DNA from: Hoylesella buccalis ATCC 35310
GTDB lineage: Bacteria > Bacteroidota > Bacteroidia > Bacteroidales > Bacteroidaceae
Length of the DNA stretch: 64,000 nt
Direction of reading: 5' to 3'
NCBI RefSeq assembly: GCF_000177075.1
Contig: NZ_ADEG01000090.1
Span: 1-64,000, forward strand
Shown: piece by piece, positions 9,060 through 17,677 of the stretch
Numbering within the stretch: the stretch's first letter is position 1
How the letters are laid out: every line of letters starts with the position of its first letter
Notes under the pieces: generated by a model
The model's database searches: none
What the model was told of the DNA's origin: nothing
Seen by the model: the letters and a program-made list of their open reading frames with translations, nothing else
Translations under genes and position numbers: made by a program

Positions 9060-10436
9060 TTATTTAGATTTCTTCTTTAATTTCAATGCTGGGATTTTAA
9101 CTTTGTCACCCTCCTTCACTTCTTGCGTCTCATTCACAGCCTCCATGTAGCACTCCATGCCAGGCCCTAAGTAAGTTTTACTGATAGAAGTCAAGGTCTG
9201 TCCTTTACGCACCGTGACGGTTTGTGCCACACCCGTTATGACATAAGCTCCGGTTCTAACTCTCGGATCCGAATCATATTTTGAGGCCATTGTTTGGCTG
9301 TTCTGATGAGACTGGTCACGCTTGGCGCTCTCAGATGCCACCTTTGCAGCTGCATCCTTCTCTTGTTTCTCATTTTGAACACCATTGTGAGATTGCTCTG
9401 TTGACTGTTCACTCCGATCGGCAGCAGACGTATTTTCCTGTCCCTCACTGTCTACCGCTGCATTTTCAGAAGCCGATTCGCCTTGAACACCAGCCACGTT
9501 TTCCTTCACTTGTGCAGCTTGTTTAACAGCATGCAGCTCTGTCATCAAATGCTCTATTCGGTTATCACGAGCCGCAAACTGCTTACCGATATAATAAACG
9601 CCAAGACATGCCACTAACAGCAAAGCACATACGGCACCAATCAGTAGCTTTTGATTTCGCTGTGTTCGAGCCAAATTGGCACGCAACTGTTGATTTTTTT
9701 CATTCAACTCATTCAGTTCGGCTAACTCAAGTGATTCTTTTTCTTCGTTTTCCTTCATGGATGATTGCGATATATTGTCAGTTGTTTCTGTGACATTTCT
9801 TTCTTCCTGGATTGGTTGGTCATCAACCACAGGAGCCTCTTCAATGGGGGGAATCTCTATTACCTCTTGCTCACGCACGCCATCTTCAATGAGATTGCCA
9901 GAACGAGGCTCTGCGTCGCTGTCATTCAACACCTCCTCATTCACAGTAGATGATAGTTCTGGTAATGGTTCAGGTGATGGTTTTTCTTGAAGATTGTCCT
10001 GCGGTTCAACTTCAACCTGTTTTTCTTCCGCAGGCAAAACGGTCTCCACAGGTGCACTGCTGTCGGCATTTTCTTGTTCCTCAAGCTGCTGATAACGTTC
10101 ATCTATCTCCGAAAAATCGGCATCATCGCTCACCGTAACCGTCTCAAACTGCTCAAACGGACTGTTTACTTTATCTCTTAAGATTGGTTCGGGCGTGAAA
10201 GAAATCTTCTCTCTCCCCTCAATGATGATGCGTTCACCCGTGTTCACATCCACGCTCTCACGGGCATTCACGGATGTCACCTTGAACGTTCCAAGTCCTT
10301 TAATCTTAACTTGTTTATCGGCTTTAAGCCCCGTTGTTAAAACGTCTACGAGTAAAGGGATGAAAAATTCGGCCTCACTTTTCGATAGCTGGTGCTGTTC
10401 TTCCAACACACTCGCCAAATCTGTGATCTTTATCAT
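9060..10436 (-). CDS. Membrane-spanning HU-like DNA-binding protein with C-terminal LysM domain
   Basis: 458 residues with a striking order: HU/IHF-like domain (about 1-90, with KIKGLGTFKV and the NTGERI arm), acidic Glu/Pro-rich linker (91-230), coiled coil (231-260), one transmembrane helix (about 264-286), second coiled coil (288-310), a Gln/Ser/Ala-rich linker and a LysM domain (about 405-451, VRKGQTLTSISKTYLG). Arg/Lys residues just before the helix place the N-terminus in the cytoplasm and LysM in the periplasm. HU domains bind DNA and LysM binds peptidoglycan, so a chromosome-to-wall tether is a plausible inference. Its start overlaps the stop of the plain HU gene by 4 bases, pointing to coupled synthesis. 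Confidence 0.85.
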   Translation of the reverse strand: MIKITDLASVLEEQHQLSKSEAEFFIPLLVDVLTTGLKADKQVKIKGLGTFKVTSVNARESVDVNTGERIIIEGREKISFTPEPILRDKVNSPFEQFETVTVSDDADFSEIDERYQQLEEQENADSSAPVETVLPAEEKQVEVEPQDNLQEKPSPEPLPELSSTVNEEVLNDSDAEPRSGNLIEDGVREQEVIEIPPIEEAPVVDDQPIQEERNVTETTDNISQSSMKENEEKESLELAELNELNEKNQQLRANLARTQRNQKLLIGAVCALLLVACLGVYYIGKQFAARDNRIEHLMTELHAVKQAAQVKENVAGVQGESASENAAVDSEGQENTSAADRSEQSTEQSHNGVQNEKQEKDAAAKVASESAKRDQSHQNSQTMASKYDSDPRVRTGAYVITGVAQTVTVRKGQTLTSISKTYLGPGMECYMEAVNETQEVKEGDKVKIPALKLKKKSK

Positions 10437-10720
10437 GAGTCGCCTCCTTTCTTCAACTGTTCCTTGACAGAAGGCATGGGTCTGAAACTAAGAACCAATT
10501 TGGGAGGAACCAACATCTTCTTGCCTGTTGAAGGATTCGTCAGGATGCGTTCCATCCGCTTTTTCACTTCAAAAGTACCGAATGAAGGGATAGCAATCGA
10601 TTCGCCCTCTCCAAGAATGTTTGTCATTTCTTCCACGAGCGTACGAACATAGTTTTGCGTCTGTTCTTGCGTATAGCCTGCACGTCGTGACAATTCTGCA
10701 ATAAACTCTTTGTTATTCAT
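10433..10720 (-). CDS. HU family DNA-binding protein
   Basis: A 95-residue HU/IHF protein with the canonical layout: two N-terminal helices, IPSFGTFEV beta region and the TNPSTGKK DNA-gripping arm, ending in SFRPMPSVKEQL. It bends and compacts DNA as a dimer. It could pair with the HU domain of the next gene, with which it overlaps by 4 bases (ATGA). It lies 18 bases after rimO in the same run. Confidence 0.93.
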   Translation of the reverse strand: MNNKEFIAELSRRAGYTQEQTQNYVRTLVEEMTNILGEGESIAIPSFGTFEVKKRMERILTNPSTGKKMLVPPKLVLSFRPMPSVKEQLKKGGDS

Positions 10721-10738
10721 GGAACTTGCTGTATATGT

Positions 10739-12037
10739 TTAGACAATCTCGCCGTACAAATCAAACTCTTCGGCATCAGTGATCTTCACTTGATAAAAAG
10801 AACCAATCTGCACGGCCTTCTGTCCACCTTGTATTAATATTTCGGGATCAACCTCTGGGGAACAAAATTCCGAGCGCCCGATAAAATAGTCATTTTCCTT
10901 CCTGTCTATGATTACTTTCATGGTTGAGCCTATCTTTGCTGCCTCTATCTCAGCACTAATTTCCTGCTGAACCGCCATCAACTCATCCAATCTTCGCTGC
11001 TTAACATCTTCAGGTATGTCGTCTGCATAGTGATTGGCACCGTAGGTTCCCTCCTCTTCCGAATACATGAAAGCACCCATGCGTTCAAATCGTGCCCATC
11101 GAACAAAGTCGAGCAACTGCTGAAAATCTTCCTCTGTTTCGCCAGGAAACCCAACCATCAGCGTGGTGCGCAGATGAATGCCCGGCACCTTTTCCCGAAT
11201 GGTGCAAATCAAATCCATGGTTTCCTGCTTGTTCACATGCCTGTGCATGCGCTCAAGTACCGAGTCGGAGATATGCTGCAGCGCGATATCAAGATACTTG
11301 CAGACGTTTTGTTTCTCGTTCATCACGTCCAAAAGCTCAAGTGGAAACTGGTTCGGATAAGCATAATGCAAGCGTATCCACTCAACACCTTCTATGTCAG
11401 CCATCTCACTAATCAAGTCAGCGATATGTCGTTTTCCATCAAGGTCCACCCCATAATAAGTCAACTCTTGGGCGATGATTTGAAACTCTTTCATCCCATC
11501 AGCCACCAAGTTACGAACCTCTTGTAGAATTTCGTCTTTCGGTCGGCTGACATGCTTGCCAGTAATGATTGGAATGGCACAATAGGCGCAGTGGCGATCA
11601 CAGCCCTCCGCTATTTTGATGTATGCATAATGAGCGGGTGTCGTGAGATGTCGCTGACCGCTGCAAGCCTTGATTTCAGCCTTTCCCAAATCAGCCAACA
11701 GCTGCTTGTAATTGAACTTGCCATAGAATTTGTCCACCTCAGGAATCTCATTTTCAAGCTCATTCTTATAGCGTTCACTGAGGCAACCCATGACAAAAAG
11801 TTTGTTCAAACGACCTTCTTTCTTCGCTTCAACAAATTGAAGTATCGTATTGATACTCTCCTCTTTAGCTGTTTCAATAAATCCGCATGTATTGATTACT
11901 GCAATCTCACCATCAGGTTGTTCGCTGTCGTGCGTGCAGTCGTACCCATTCGCTTCAAACTGCTTCATCAGCGTCTCGCTGTCAACGAGATTCTTTGAGC
12001 AGCCCATCGTAATGATATCTATCTGATTCTTCTTCAA
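10739..12037 (-). CDS. rimO: Ribosomal protein S12 methylthiotransferase RimO
   Basis: 432 residues. Adds a methylthio group to the conserved Asp of ribosomal protein S12, using two [4Fe-4S] clusters. The N-terminal MTTase domain carries Cys13, Cys51 and Cys85. The radical SAM triad is Cys146, Cys150 and Cys153 (CDRHCAYC). The C-terminus is a TRAM domain (about 365-432). The opening MGCSKNLVDSE is diagnostic of RimO rather than MiaB. It starts 16 bases after the ftsY stop. Confidence 0.96.
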   Translation of the reverse strand: MKKNQIDIITMGCSKNLVDSETLMKQFEANGYDCTHDSEQPDGEIAVINTCGFIETAKEESINTILQFVEAKKEGRLNKLFVMGCLSERYKNELENEIPEVDKFYGKFNYKQLLADLGKAEIKACSGQRHLTTPAHYAYIKIAEGCDRHCAYCAIPIITGKHVSRPKDEILQEVRNLVADGMKEFQIIAQELTYYGVDLDGKRHIADLISEMADIEGVEWIRLHYAYPNQFPLELLDVMNEKQNVCKYLDIALQHISDSVLERMHRHVNKQETMDLICTIREKVPGIHLRTTLMVGFPGETEEDFQQLLDFVRWARFERMGAFMYSEEEGTYGANHYADDIPEDVKQRRLDELMAVQQEISAEIEAAKIGSTMKVIIDRKENDYFIGRSEFCSPEVDPEILIQGGQKAVQIGSFYQVKITDAEEFDLYGEIV

Positions 12038-12053
12038 AATTATAGATTTTCTG

Positions 12054-13013
12054 TTATGATTCGTGCTGGAACAAACTGTCTACAAACTCTCGTCTGTTGA
12101 ACAACTGCAAATCATCCATCTGTTCACCCAGTCCGATATATTTCACAGGCACCTTCAGTTGGTCACTGATACCGATGACCACGCCCCCCTTGGCCGTTCC
12201 ATCCAATTTTGTGATGGCCAGCGAGGTAATCTGAGTGACGGCAGAGAACTGCTTTGCTTGCTCAAAAGCGTTTTGTCCCGTGCTGCCATCCAAGACGAGC
12301 AACACCTCATCAGGAGCTTGAGGCAGCACTTTTTTCATCACATCTTTGATTTTCTTCAATTCGTTCATCAAACCCACTTTGTTGTGCAAGCGCCCAGCTG
12401 TATCGATTAACACCACGTCGGCCCCATTAGCCTTTGCACTTTGCAGCGTATCAAACGCCACCGAAGCCGGGTCGGCCCCCATCTGTTGACTCACCACAGG
12501 CACGCCTACCCTTTCGCCCCAAATCTTGATTTGGTCTACGGCAGCTGCGCGATAGGTGTCGGCAGCTCCCAGGAATACCTTTTTACCCGATGCCTTAAAC
12601 TGATAAGCCAGTTTGCCGATGGTTGTGGTTTTGCCAACCCCATTGACACCAACGACCAAGATAACATACGGCTGATGGTCGGCAGGTAAGTCCCAATTCT
12701 CGTGATCCTCAGTGTTGTTTTCAGCCAATAAGGCCGCAATCTCATCGCGCAAGATGGAATTGAGTTCAGCAGTTGACACATACTTGTCGCGTGCCACCCT
12801 TTGCTCGATACGCTCAATGATTTTCAGCGTTGTGCCAACACCGACATCCGATGTGACGAGCACCTCTTCCAAGTTGTCCAGCACCTCGTCATCAACCTTA
12901 GACTTACCGGCAACCGCACGTGACAACTTTGAGAATACACTCTGCTTGGTCTTTTCCAGACCCTGATCCAGCGTTTCTTTTTTCTTCTTATTGAACAGAC
13001 CAAAAATACCCAT
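12054..13013 (-). CDS. ftsY: Signal recognition particle receptor FtsY
   Basis: 319 residues. Membrane-associated GTPase that receives SRP-bound ribosomes. The NG domain is complete: GVNGVGKTTT (G1), DTYRAAAVDQ (G2), DTAGR (G3), TKLDGTAKGG (G4) and a GLGEQ-type closing motif (G5). The acidic A domain of E. coli FtsY is absent; only a short basic N-terminus (FNKKKKE) precedes NG, as in other Bacteroidetes. First gene of the ftsY-rimO-HU-HU/LysM-GH43 run. Confidence 0.96.
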   Translation of the reverse strand: MGIFGLFNKKKKETLDQGLEKTKQSVFSKLSRAVAGKSKVDDEVLDNLEEVLVTSDVGVGTTLKIIERIEQRVARDKYVSTAELNSILRDEIAALLAENNTEDHENWDLPADHQPYVILVVGVNGVGKTTTIGKLAYQFKASGKKVFLGAADTYRAAAVDQIKIWGERVGVPVVSQQMGADPASVAFDTLQSAKANGADVVLIDTAGRLHNKVGLMNELKKIKDVMKKVLPQAPDEVLLVLDGSTGQNAFEQAKQFSAVTQITSLAITKLDGTAKGGVVIGISDQLKVPVKYIGLGEQMDDLQLFNRREFVDSLFQHES

Positions 13014-13152
13014 ATATTACCTTGTTGTTATTGAGTCACTCCTGAATGGAGTATAATTATTCTAAAATTACCTACTTCAGCATTTGCAAAGAAGGCGCAA
13101 ACCGAATGCAAAGCAAGTTTACATGTTTTGGTGAGGCGACGCCCAACTTATG

Positions 13153-13160
13153 CAAAGATA
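13153..13160 (-). promoter_or_regulatory. Candidate -7 box for the ftsY run
   Basis: Reads TATCTTTG on the - strand, followed by C, a common form of the Bacteroidetes -7 box. The leader would be about 135 bases. No clear -33 TTG at the right distance. Confidence 0.4.
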
Positions 13161-13353
13161 GCACATTTTTTTGACTCTTTCTGTTTATCAAATAGATTTT
13201 CAACCAATTCCTTCATAATTGTAACGCACGTCATTGCAACAGCTCTTCCAATTGGTTATAAGAACAAGTTTTCAATGCCGTGTAGCCAGCCTTTTCGGCT
13301 CTACGAACATCACGAAGACATATCATCAAACAACCAATCAGTCAACGCATTAC

Positions 13354-13435
13354 AAACTCATTGACTTTACCAGCCAATAAAATGCGAATAAGGGCGAAAA
13401 CTCAATGACTTTGCCCACCAAAGTCAATGAGTTTG
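13354..13435. repeat. Intergenic CTCATTGACTTT repeat cluster, locus 1
   Basis: Three copies: AAACTCATTGACTTT at 13354-13368, AAAACTCAATGACTTTG at 13397-13413 (one central base changed) and the inverted CCAAAGTCAATGAGTTTG at 13418-13435. The last two can form a near-perfect hairpin with a short loop. The same core occurs at 30.5, 43.1 and 53.2 kb. Confidence 0.8.
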
Positions 13436-13557
13436 CATCTGTGTTACATGAATGTGTAAATGGATAGGCTATTTTTGAAAAAAAATAGGAATGTGACAAC
13501 CAAAGTTGGCAGGATATGAGCCACCGGATTTATCATAGTTGTCGATGGGCGTGTTTA

Positions 13558-14148
13558 TCATTCAAACGACAACTTGTGAAGTGCATTTTTCAAACGTTCG
13601 GCCTCAGATTGACGAATGGCCAGCGTGATACTACAGGTGTTGTCAAAAGTTTGTGAAACGATTCGAGGCTGCAGCTCTTTCACAATTCTCATCACCTGAT
13701 TCATCATAGGATAGGCAAATGTGTAGGTGATGGTTTCTTCTACCAGTTTTACCTCAATCTGTGATGCCTCAATGGCTGCTGCGGCAGCTGAGCGGTAAGC
13801 GACAATGAGTCCACTGGTACCCAACTTGGTACCACCAAAATAGCGGATTACAACTATTAAGATGTCGGTTAACTCGAAGGAATTGATTTGTCCCAGTATC
13901 GGTTTTCCTGCGGTACTCGACGGCTCTCCGTCATCATTCGCCCTGAAGTTAACACGTTCAGCCCCCAGCATATACGCGTAGCAACAGTGTCGGGCGTCAT
14001 AATATTTTTTCTTGTACGCCTGCAAGATTGATTTTATTTCGTCTTCAGACGTTACATGATGCGCAAAGGCGAGGAATTTACTCCTCTTCTCAGAGTAAAA
14101 TCCCTCGCCTACTTTTTGTGATATTGTCTTGTATTCGTCTAATATCAT
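13558..14148 (-). CDS. yigZ: YigZ/IMPACT (UPF0029) family protein
   Basis: 196 residues. The N-terminal UPF0029 domain contains DDGEPSSTAGKPIL (near 77-90) and RYFGGTKLGTSGLI, hallmarks of the YigZ/IMPACT family. The C-terminal part is a DUF1949-like ferredoxin fold. Members are linked to translation control through GCN2/IMPACT homology, but the bacterial role is not settled. The start overlaps the DUF1015 stop by 4 bases, so it is translated with the serine cluster. Confidence 0.9.
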   Translation of the reverse strand: MILDEYKTISQKVGEGFYSEKRSKFLAFAHHVTSEDEIKSILQAYKKKYYDARHCCYAYMLGAERVNFRANDDGEPSSTAGKPILGQINSFELTDILIVVIRYFGGTKLGTSGLIVAYRSAAAAAIEASQIEVKLVEETITYTFAYPMMNQVMRIVKELQPRIVSQTFDNTCSITLAIRQSEAERLKNALHKLSFE

Positions 14149-15392
14149 GACAGCTTGTGAATCACCAATCCGCTACGTAGCTTGGGTTCAAACCAAGTAG
14201 CTTTTGGCGGCATAATCTTGCCAGAATCAGCGATGTCCATGATTTGTTGCATGGAAACTGGATAAAGAGCCAGTGCCATCTTCATTTCTCCACTGTCTAC
14301 TCGACGTTCAAGCTCTTCCAAGCCACGCAAACCACCAACGAAATCAATACGCTTGTCTGAACGTAAATCCTTGATTCCGAGCAGTTCATCAAGTATCAAT
14401 CGAGAAGAAATATCTACGTCCAACACACCAATTGGATCGTTGTCATCGTAGGTTCCTTGTTTAGCTTTCAAGCTATACCACTTTCCGTCGAGGTATAAAG
14501 AGAATTCATGCAACTGCTGTGGCTTGTAACTCTTCGTACCTTCCTCTGTTACATCAAAGTTTTTCTTCAAAGCTTTTAAGAACTCTTCTGATGACATTCC
14601 GTTCAAATCCTTCACCACTCTGTTATAATCTAAAATGGTTAACTGAGATGCTGGGAAGCATACAGCCATGAAATAGTTGTATTCTTCATGACCTGTATGA
14701 TTAGGATTGGCTTTTGATTTTTCAACCCCAACCAATGCAGCAGCTGCAGAACGATGGTGACCGTCAGCAATATACAAGGCTGGCATCTTCTTAAATTCAG
14801 CGGTAATGGTTTCTATATCCTTTGCATCAGAGATTACCCAGAACTGATGTTTGAAACCGTCAATAGGAGCAATGAAGTCGTATTCAGGCTTTTCTGAAGC
14901 ATACCGCTCAATCAATGACGTAAGCGTTTGATTGTCGGGATAAGCAAAGAAAACAGGTTCTATGTTGGCATCACATACCCGTACATGCTTCATTCTGTCT
15001 TCTTCTTTATCTCTTCGAGTCAATTCATGCTTCTTAATAACCCCATTGAGATAATCTTGGCAATAAGCACCTACTACCAATCCATACTGTGTTTTACCAT
15101 TCATGGTTTGGGCATAGATATAGTAGTTTTCGTGTTCGTCTTGCTTGAGCCAACCTTTCTCTTGAAACTTCTTAAAGTTCTTGGCAGCTTGCTCATAGAC
15201 GCGTGGGTCATATTCAGATGTTCCTGGCTCGAAATCGATTTCTGGTTTTATAATGTGATACAAACTCTTCTCATTATCTCCAGCTTCTTCTCTCGCCTCA
15301 TCAGAATCTAAGACATCATATGGACGTGACTCAACCTCTTCGACTAAATCTTTTGGAGGTCGAACACCTTTAAATGGTTTGATTGTTGCCAT
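14145..15392 (-). CDS. DUF1015 family protein of the serine cluster
   Basis: 415 residues, the usual family length. A conserved core IADGHHRSAAA (208-218) is reminiscent of DGHHR motifs in ParB-superfold proteins, some of which (SerK, SbnI) are free-serine kinases. That comparison is mine and unverified. The gene follows serA by only 5 bases and overlaps yigZ, and DUF1015 next to serA/serC recurs in anaerobes. No serB phosphatase lies here, so a role in phosphoserine or serine metabolism is plausible but not shown. Confidence 0.85.
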   Translation of the reverse strand: MATIKPFKGVRPPKDLVEEVESRPYDVLDSDEAREEAGDNEKSLYHIIKPEIDFEPGTSEYDPRVYEQAAKNFKKFQEKGWLKQDEHENYYIYAQTMNGKTQYGLVVGAYCQDYLNGVIKKHELTRRDKEEDRMKHVRVCDANIEPVFFAYPDNQTLTSLIERYASEKPEYDFIAPIDGFKHQFWVISDAKDIETITAEFKKMPALYIADGHHRSAAAALVGVEKSKANPNHTGHEEYNYFMAVCFPASQLTILDYNRVVKDLNGMSSEEFLKALKKNFDVTEEGTKSYKPQQLHEFSLYLDGKWYSLKAKQGTYDDNDPIGVLDVDISSRLILDELLGIKDLRSDKRIDFVGGLRGLEELERRVDSGEMKMALALYPVSMQQIMDIADSGKIMPPKATWFEPKLRSGLVIHKLS

Positions 15393-15397
15393 GGCGA

Positions 15398-16315
15398 TTA
15401 CTTATTAACTTGGAATTTTGTGCAACCGTCTTTGAAATAAGCATTGATTTGCTGTGCGGCAGCAATTCCGGCATTTGCGTTGGCTTCTGCAGTCTGTGCG
15501 CCCATCTTCTTAGGAGTAGTGAAGTAACGACCCTCGAACTTTGCAAATTCAGCATCAGCGTCTGGCTTGATGTCTGTCACAAATTTAAGATCTTCACGTT
15601 CACCCATTAAACGCAACAATTCTGGTTCGTTGATAACTTCCTTGCGAGCAGTATTCACCAAGATGCCACCCTTCTTCATCAAGTTAACAACATCATAACC
15701 AACACTTTGTTTTGTGTGTTCATTGGAAGGAAGGTGTACACTGACAATATCGCACTGCTTGAAAAGTTCTTCTTTGGTAGCTACGAACTGAACGCCATCT
15801 TCTTTTTTAGGATTCTCTGCATGTGAACGGCTGAAGCCATATACCTCCATACCAAAACCATTGGCGATACGAGCTACATGACGTCCAATGTTACCAAAAG
15901 CCAAGATACCTAGCTTCTTACCTTTCAGCTCACAACCTGATTTTCCAGAGAAGCAGCTACGAGACATATAAATCAACAAGCCAAATACCAATTCGGCTAC
16001 TGCATTAGAGTTCTGACCTGGCGTATTTTCTACCACAATACCTTTTTCTTTGGCATAGGCGGTGTCAATAGAATCGTAACCAGCGCCTGCACGAACAACA
16101 ACTTTAAGTTTTGGAGCAGCATCAAGGATTTCTTTTGTTATTTTATCAGAACGAACAATCATCGCCTCTGCATCTTTAACAGCTTCTTTGAGTTCGTCGG
16201 TAGAAGTGTATTTCTCTAACAGTTCAACACAATGATTCTGGCTCTCCAACTCTTTTTTAATAGCCTCAACAGCCTTTCCATTAAAAGGTTTTTCTGTAGC
16301 AATAAGTACTTTCAT
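15398..16315 (-). CDS. serA: D-3-phosphoglycerate dehydrogenase, short form with Lys active site
   Basis: 305 residues. Oxidises 3-phosphoglycerate to 3-phosphohydroxypyruvate with NAD, the first step of serine synthesis. The NAD-binding site is FGNIG (140-144). Arg224 in NTARKEVIN fits the catalytic Arg. Where most D-2-hydroxyacid dehydrogenases have TPH, this has TPKK (267-270), so the catalytic His is replaced by Lys, as in type IIIK enzymes. There is no ACT or ASB regulatory domain, so classical serine feedback is unlikely. It follows serC after a 181-base spacer with two hairpins. Confidence 0.93.
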   Translation of the reverse strand: MKVLIATEKPFNGKAVEAIKKELESQNHCVELLEKYTSTDELKEAVKDAEAMIVRSDKITKEILDAAPKLKVVVRAGAGYDSIDTAYAKEKGIVVENTPGQNSNAVAELVFGLLIYMSRSCFSGKSGCELKGKKLGILAFGNIGRHVARIANGFGMEVYGFSRSHAENPKKEDGVQFVATKEELFKQCDIVSVHLPSNEHTKQSVGYDVVNLMKKGGILVNTARKEVINEPELLRLMGEREDLKFVTDIKPDADAEFAKFEGRYFTTPKKMGAQTAEANANAGIAAAQQINAYFKDGCTKFQVNK

Positions 16316-16345
16316 TTGTTTAGAATATTGAATGGGTTAATTAAC

Positions 16346-16375
16346 TACGCAATCACATCAAGAGGTGATTACGCA
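16346..16375 (-). promoter_or_regulatory. Hairpin 2 in the serC-serA spacer
   Basis: On the - strand, TGCGTAATCAC and GTGATTGCGTA form an 11-bp stem with two G-U pairs and an 8-base loop, about 30 bases before the serA start. It could hide or expose the serA start region, or be part of an attenuator with hairpin 1. Confidence 0.5.
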
Positions 16376-16392
16376 TGAATTGATAAACAAAC

Positions 16393-16459
16393 AGGCTAAA
16401 ATAAGGTTGAATCAGGCAAACTGAATTATTAAGCTCGCCTAATTTCCTTATTTTAGCCT
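16393..16459 (-). terminator. Hairpin 1 in the serC-serA spacer, possible terminator or attenuator
   Basis: AGGCTAAAATAAGG at 16393-16406 and its exact complement at 16446-16459 give a 14-bp perfect stem with a 39-base loop. On the - strand the stem is followed by GTTTGTTTATC, a moderately T-rich tail. It starts about 40 bases after the serC stop. Either serC terminates here partly, or read-through to serA is controlled. Confidence 0.5.
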
Positions 16460-16496
16460 ATTCGTAAATCATAACTAGTGTGTAGTTTGTAATTGA

Positions 16497-17564
16497 TTAA
16501 TGTTTGTCTTCGAATTCCTTCATGCAAGCGATCAGCTCTTTCACACCATCAACACTCATAGCGTTGTAGCAACTTGCACGGAAACCTCCAACAGAACGGT
16601 GTCCCTTGATACCAACCATACCACGTTCGGTAGCGAACTCGAAGAATGGTTTTTCAAGATCCTTGTATTCATCATTCATGATAAAGCAGATGTTCATCAA
16701 TGAGCGATCCTCTTCAGCAACAGTACCCTTGAACAGTTTGTTTCTGTCGATTTCAGCATACAACAAGTCTGCTCTTTCGTGAGCCAACTTATCCATAGCT
16801 TCTACACCGCCGTTCTTTTTAATCCAACGTAAGGTTTCAAGAGCTGAATAGATAGGAACAACAGGAGGAGTGTTAAACATAGAACCTTTCTCGATGTGTG
16901 TGCGATAATCCAACATCGTTGGTATTTCACGTCCGGTCTTGCCCAGCATGTCTTCCTTAACAATAACGAATGTAACACCGGCCATAGCCAAGTTCTTCTG
17001 TGCTCCACCGTAGATACATGCATATTTAGCAACATCAATTGGACGACTAAATATATCTGATGACATATCTGCAATGAGTGGCATCTTTACATCCAAGTCT
17101 TTGCGAATCTCTGTACCGTAGATGGTGTTGTTAGAAGTAATGTGGAAATAATCACAATCTTCAGGTACGCTCCATCCTTTAGGAAGATAAGAATAGTTCT
17201 TGTCTGCAGAAGAAGCTACTTCTACTACTTCTCCGAAGAACTTTGCTTCTTTCAAAGCTTTCTTAGCCCATGTACCTGTGTTCAGGTAGGCAGCCTTCTT
17301 CACAAAGAAGTTGTTAGGAACCATGTGGAACTGCAAAGATGCACCACCACCTAAGAAGATAACTGCATAGCCTTCTGGTATCTGCAACAACTCTTTAATC
17401 AAAGCTACAGCCTCGTCAACAACAGGCTGAAAGTCTTTTGCACGGTGGCTAATCTCCATCAGAGAGAGTCCACTACCATTAAAATCAAGAATTTGTTTCG
17501 CTGTGTTTTCAATCACCTCACGAGGGAGGATTGATGGACCTGCATTAAAATTGTACTTTTTCAT
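16497..17564 (-). CDS. serC: Phosphoserine aminotransferase
   Basis: 355 residues, usual length. PLP enzyme converting 3-phosphohydroxypyruvate and glutamate to phosphoserine. The opening [10 protein letters not shown]-type sequence, the HRAKDF region, and [11 protein letters not shown] holding the PLP-binding Lys are all present, as is the C-terminal [14 protein letters not shown] phosphate-binding motif. First gene of the serine cluster. I see no clean TAnnTTTG box in the 113 bases upstream. Confidence 0.96.
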   Translation of the reverse strand: MKKYNFNAGPSILPREVIENTAKQILDFNGSGLSLMEISHRAKDFQPVVDEAVALIKELLQIPEGYAVIFLGGGASLQFHMVPNNFFVKKAAYLNTGTWAKKALKEAKFFGEVVEVASSADKNYSYLPKGWSVPEDCDYFHITSNNTIYGTEIRKDLDVKMPLIADMSSDIFSRPIDVAKYACIYGGAQKNLAMAGVTFVIVKEDMLGKTGREIPTMLDYRTHIEKGSMFNTPPVVPIYSALETLRWIKKNGGVEAMDKLAHERADLLYAEIDRNKLFKGTVAEEDRSLMNICFIMNDEYKDLEKPFFEFATERGMVGIKGHRSVGGFRASCYNAMSVDGVKELIACMKEFEDKH

Positions 17565-17677
17565 ATTAATTGATTAGTTAGTAGAAATAAATGTTTGTCT
17601 TATTTGGGGGCTAATTTACGACATTAGTCTGAAAGAAAAAAATATTAATGCATTTTTTTTGCGCAAAGCCTCTTTTT

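Larger units (their letters stand above)
13014..13557. other. 544-base intergenic region without a gene
   Basis: It lies between the ftsY start and the yigZ stop, both on the - strand. It holds a candidate ftsY promoter box (13153-13160, TATCTTTG on -), a short hairpin near 13037-13051 and the repeat cluster at 13354-13435. No convincing coding frame. Confidence 0.7.
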
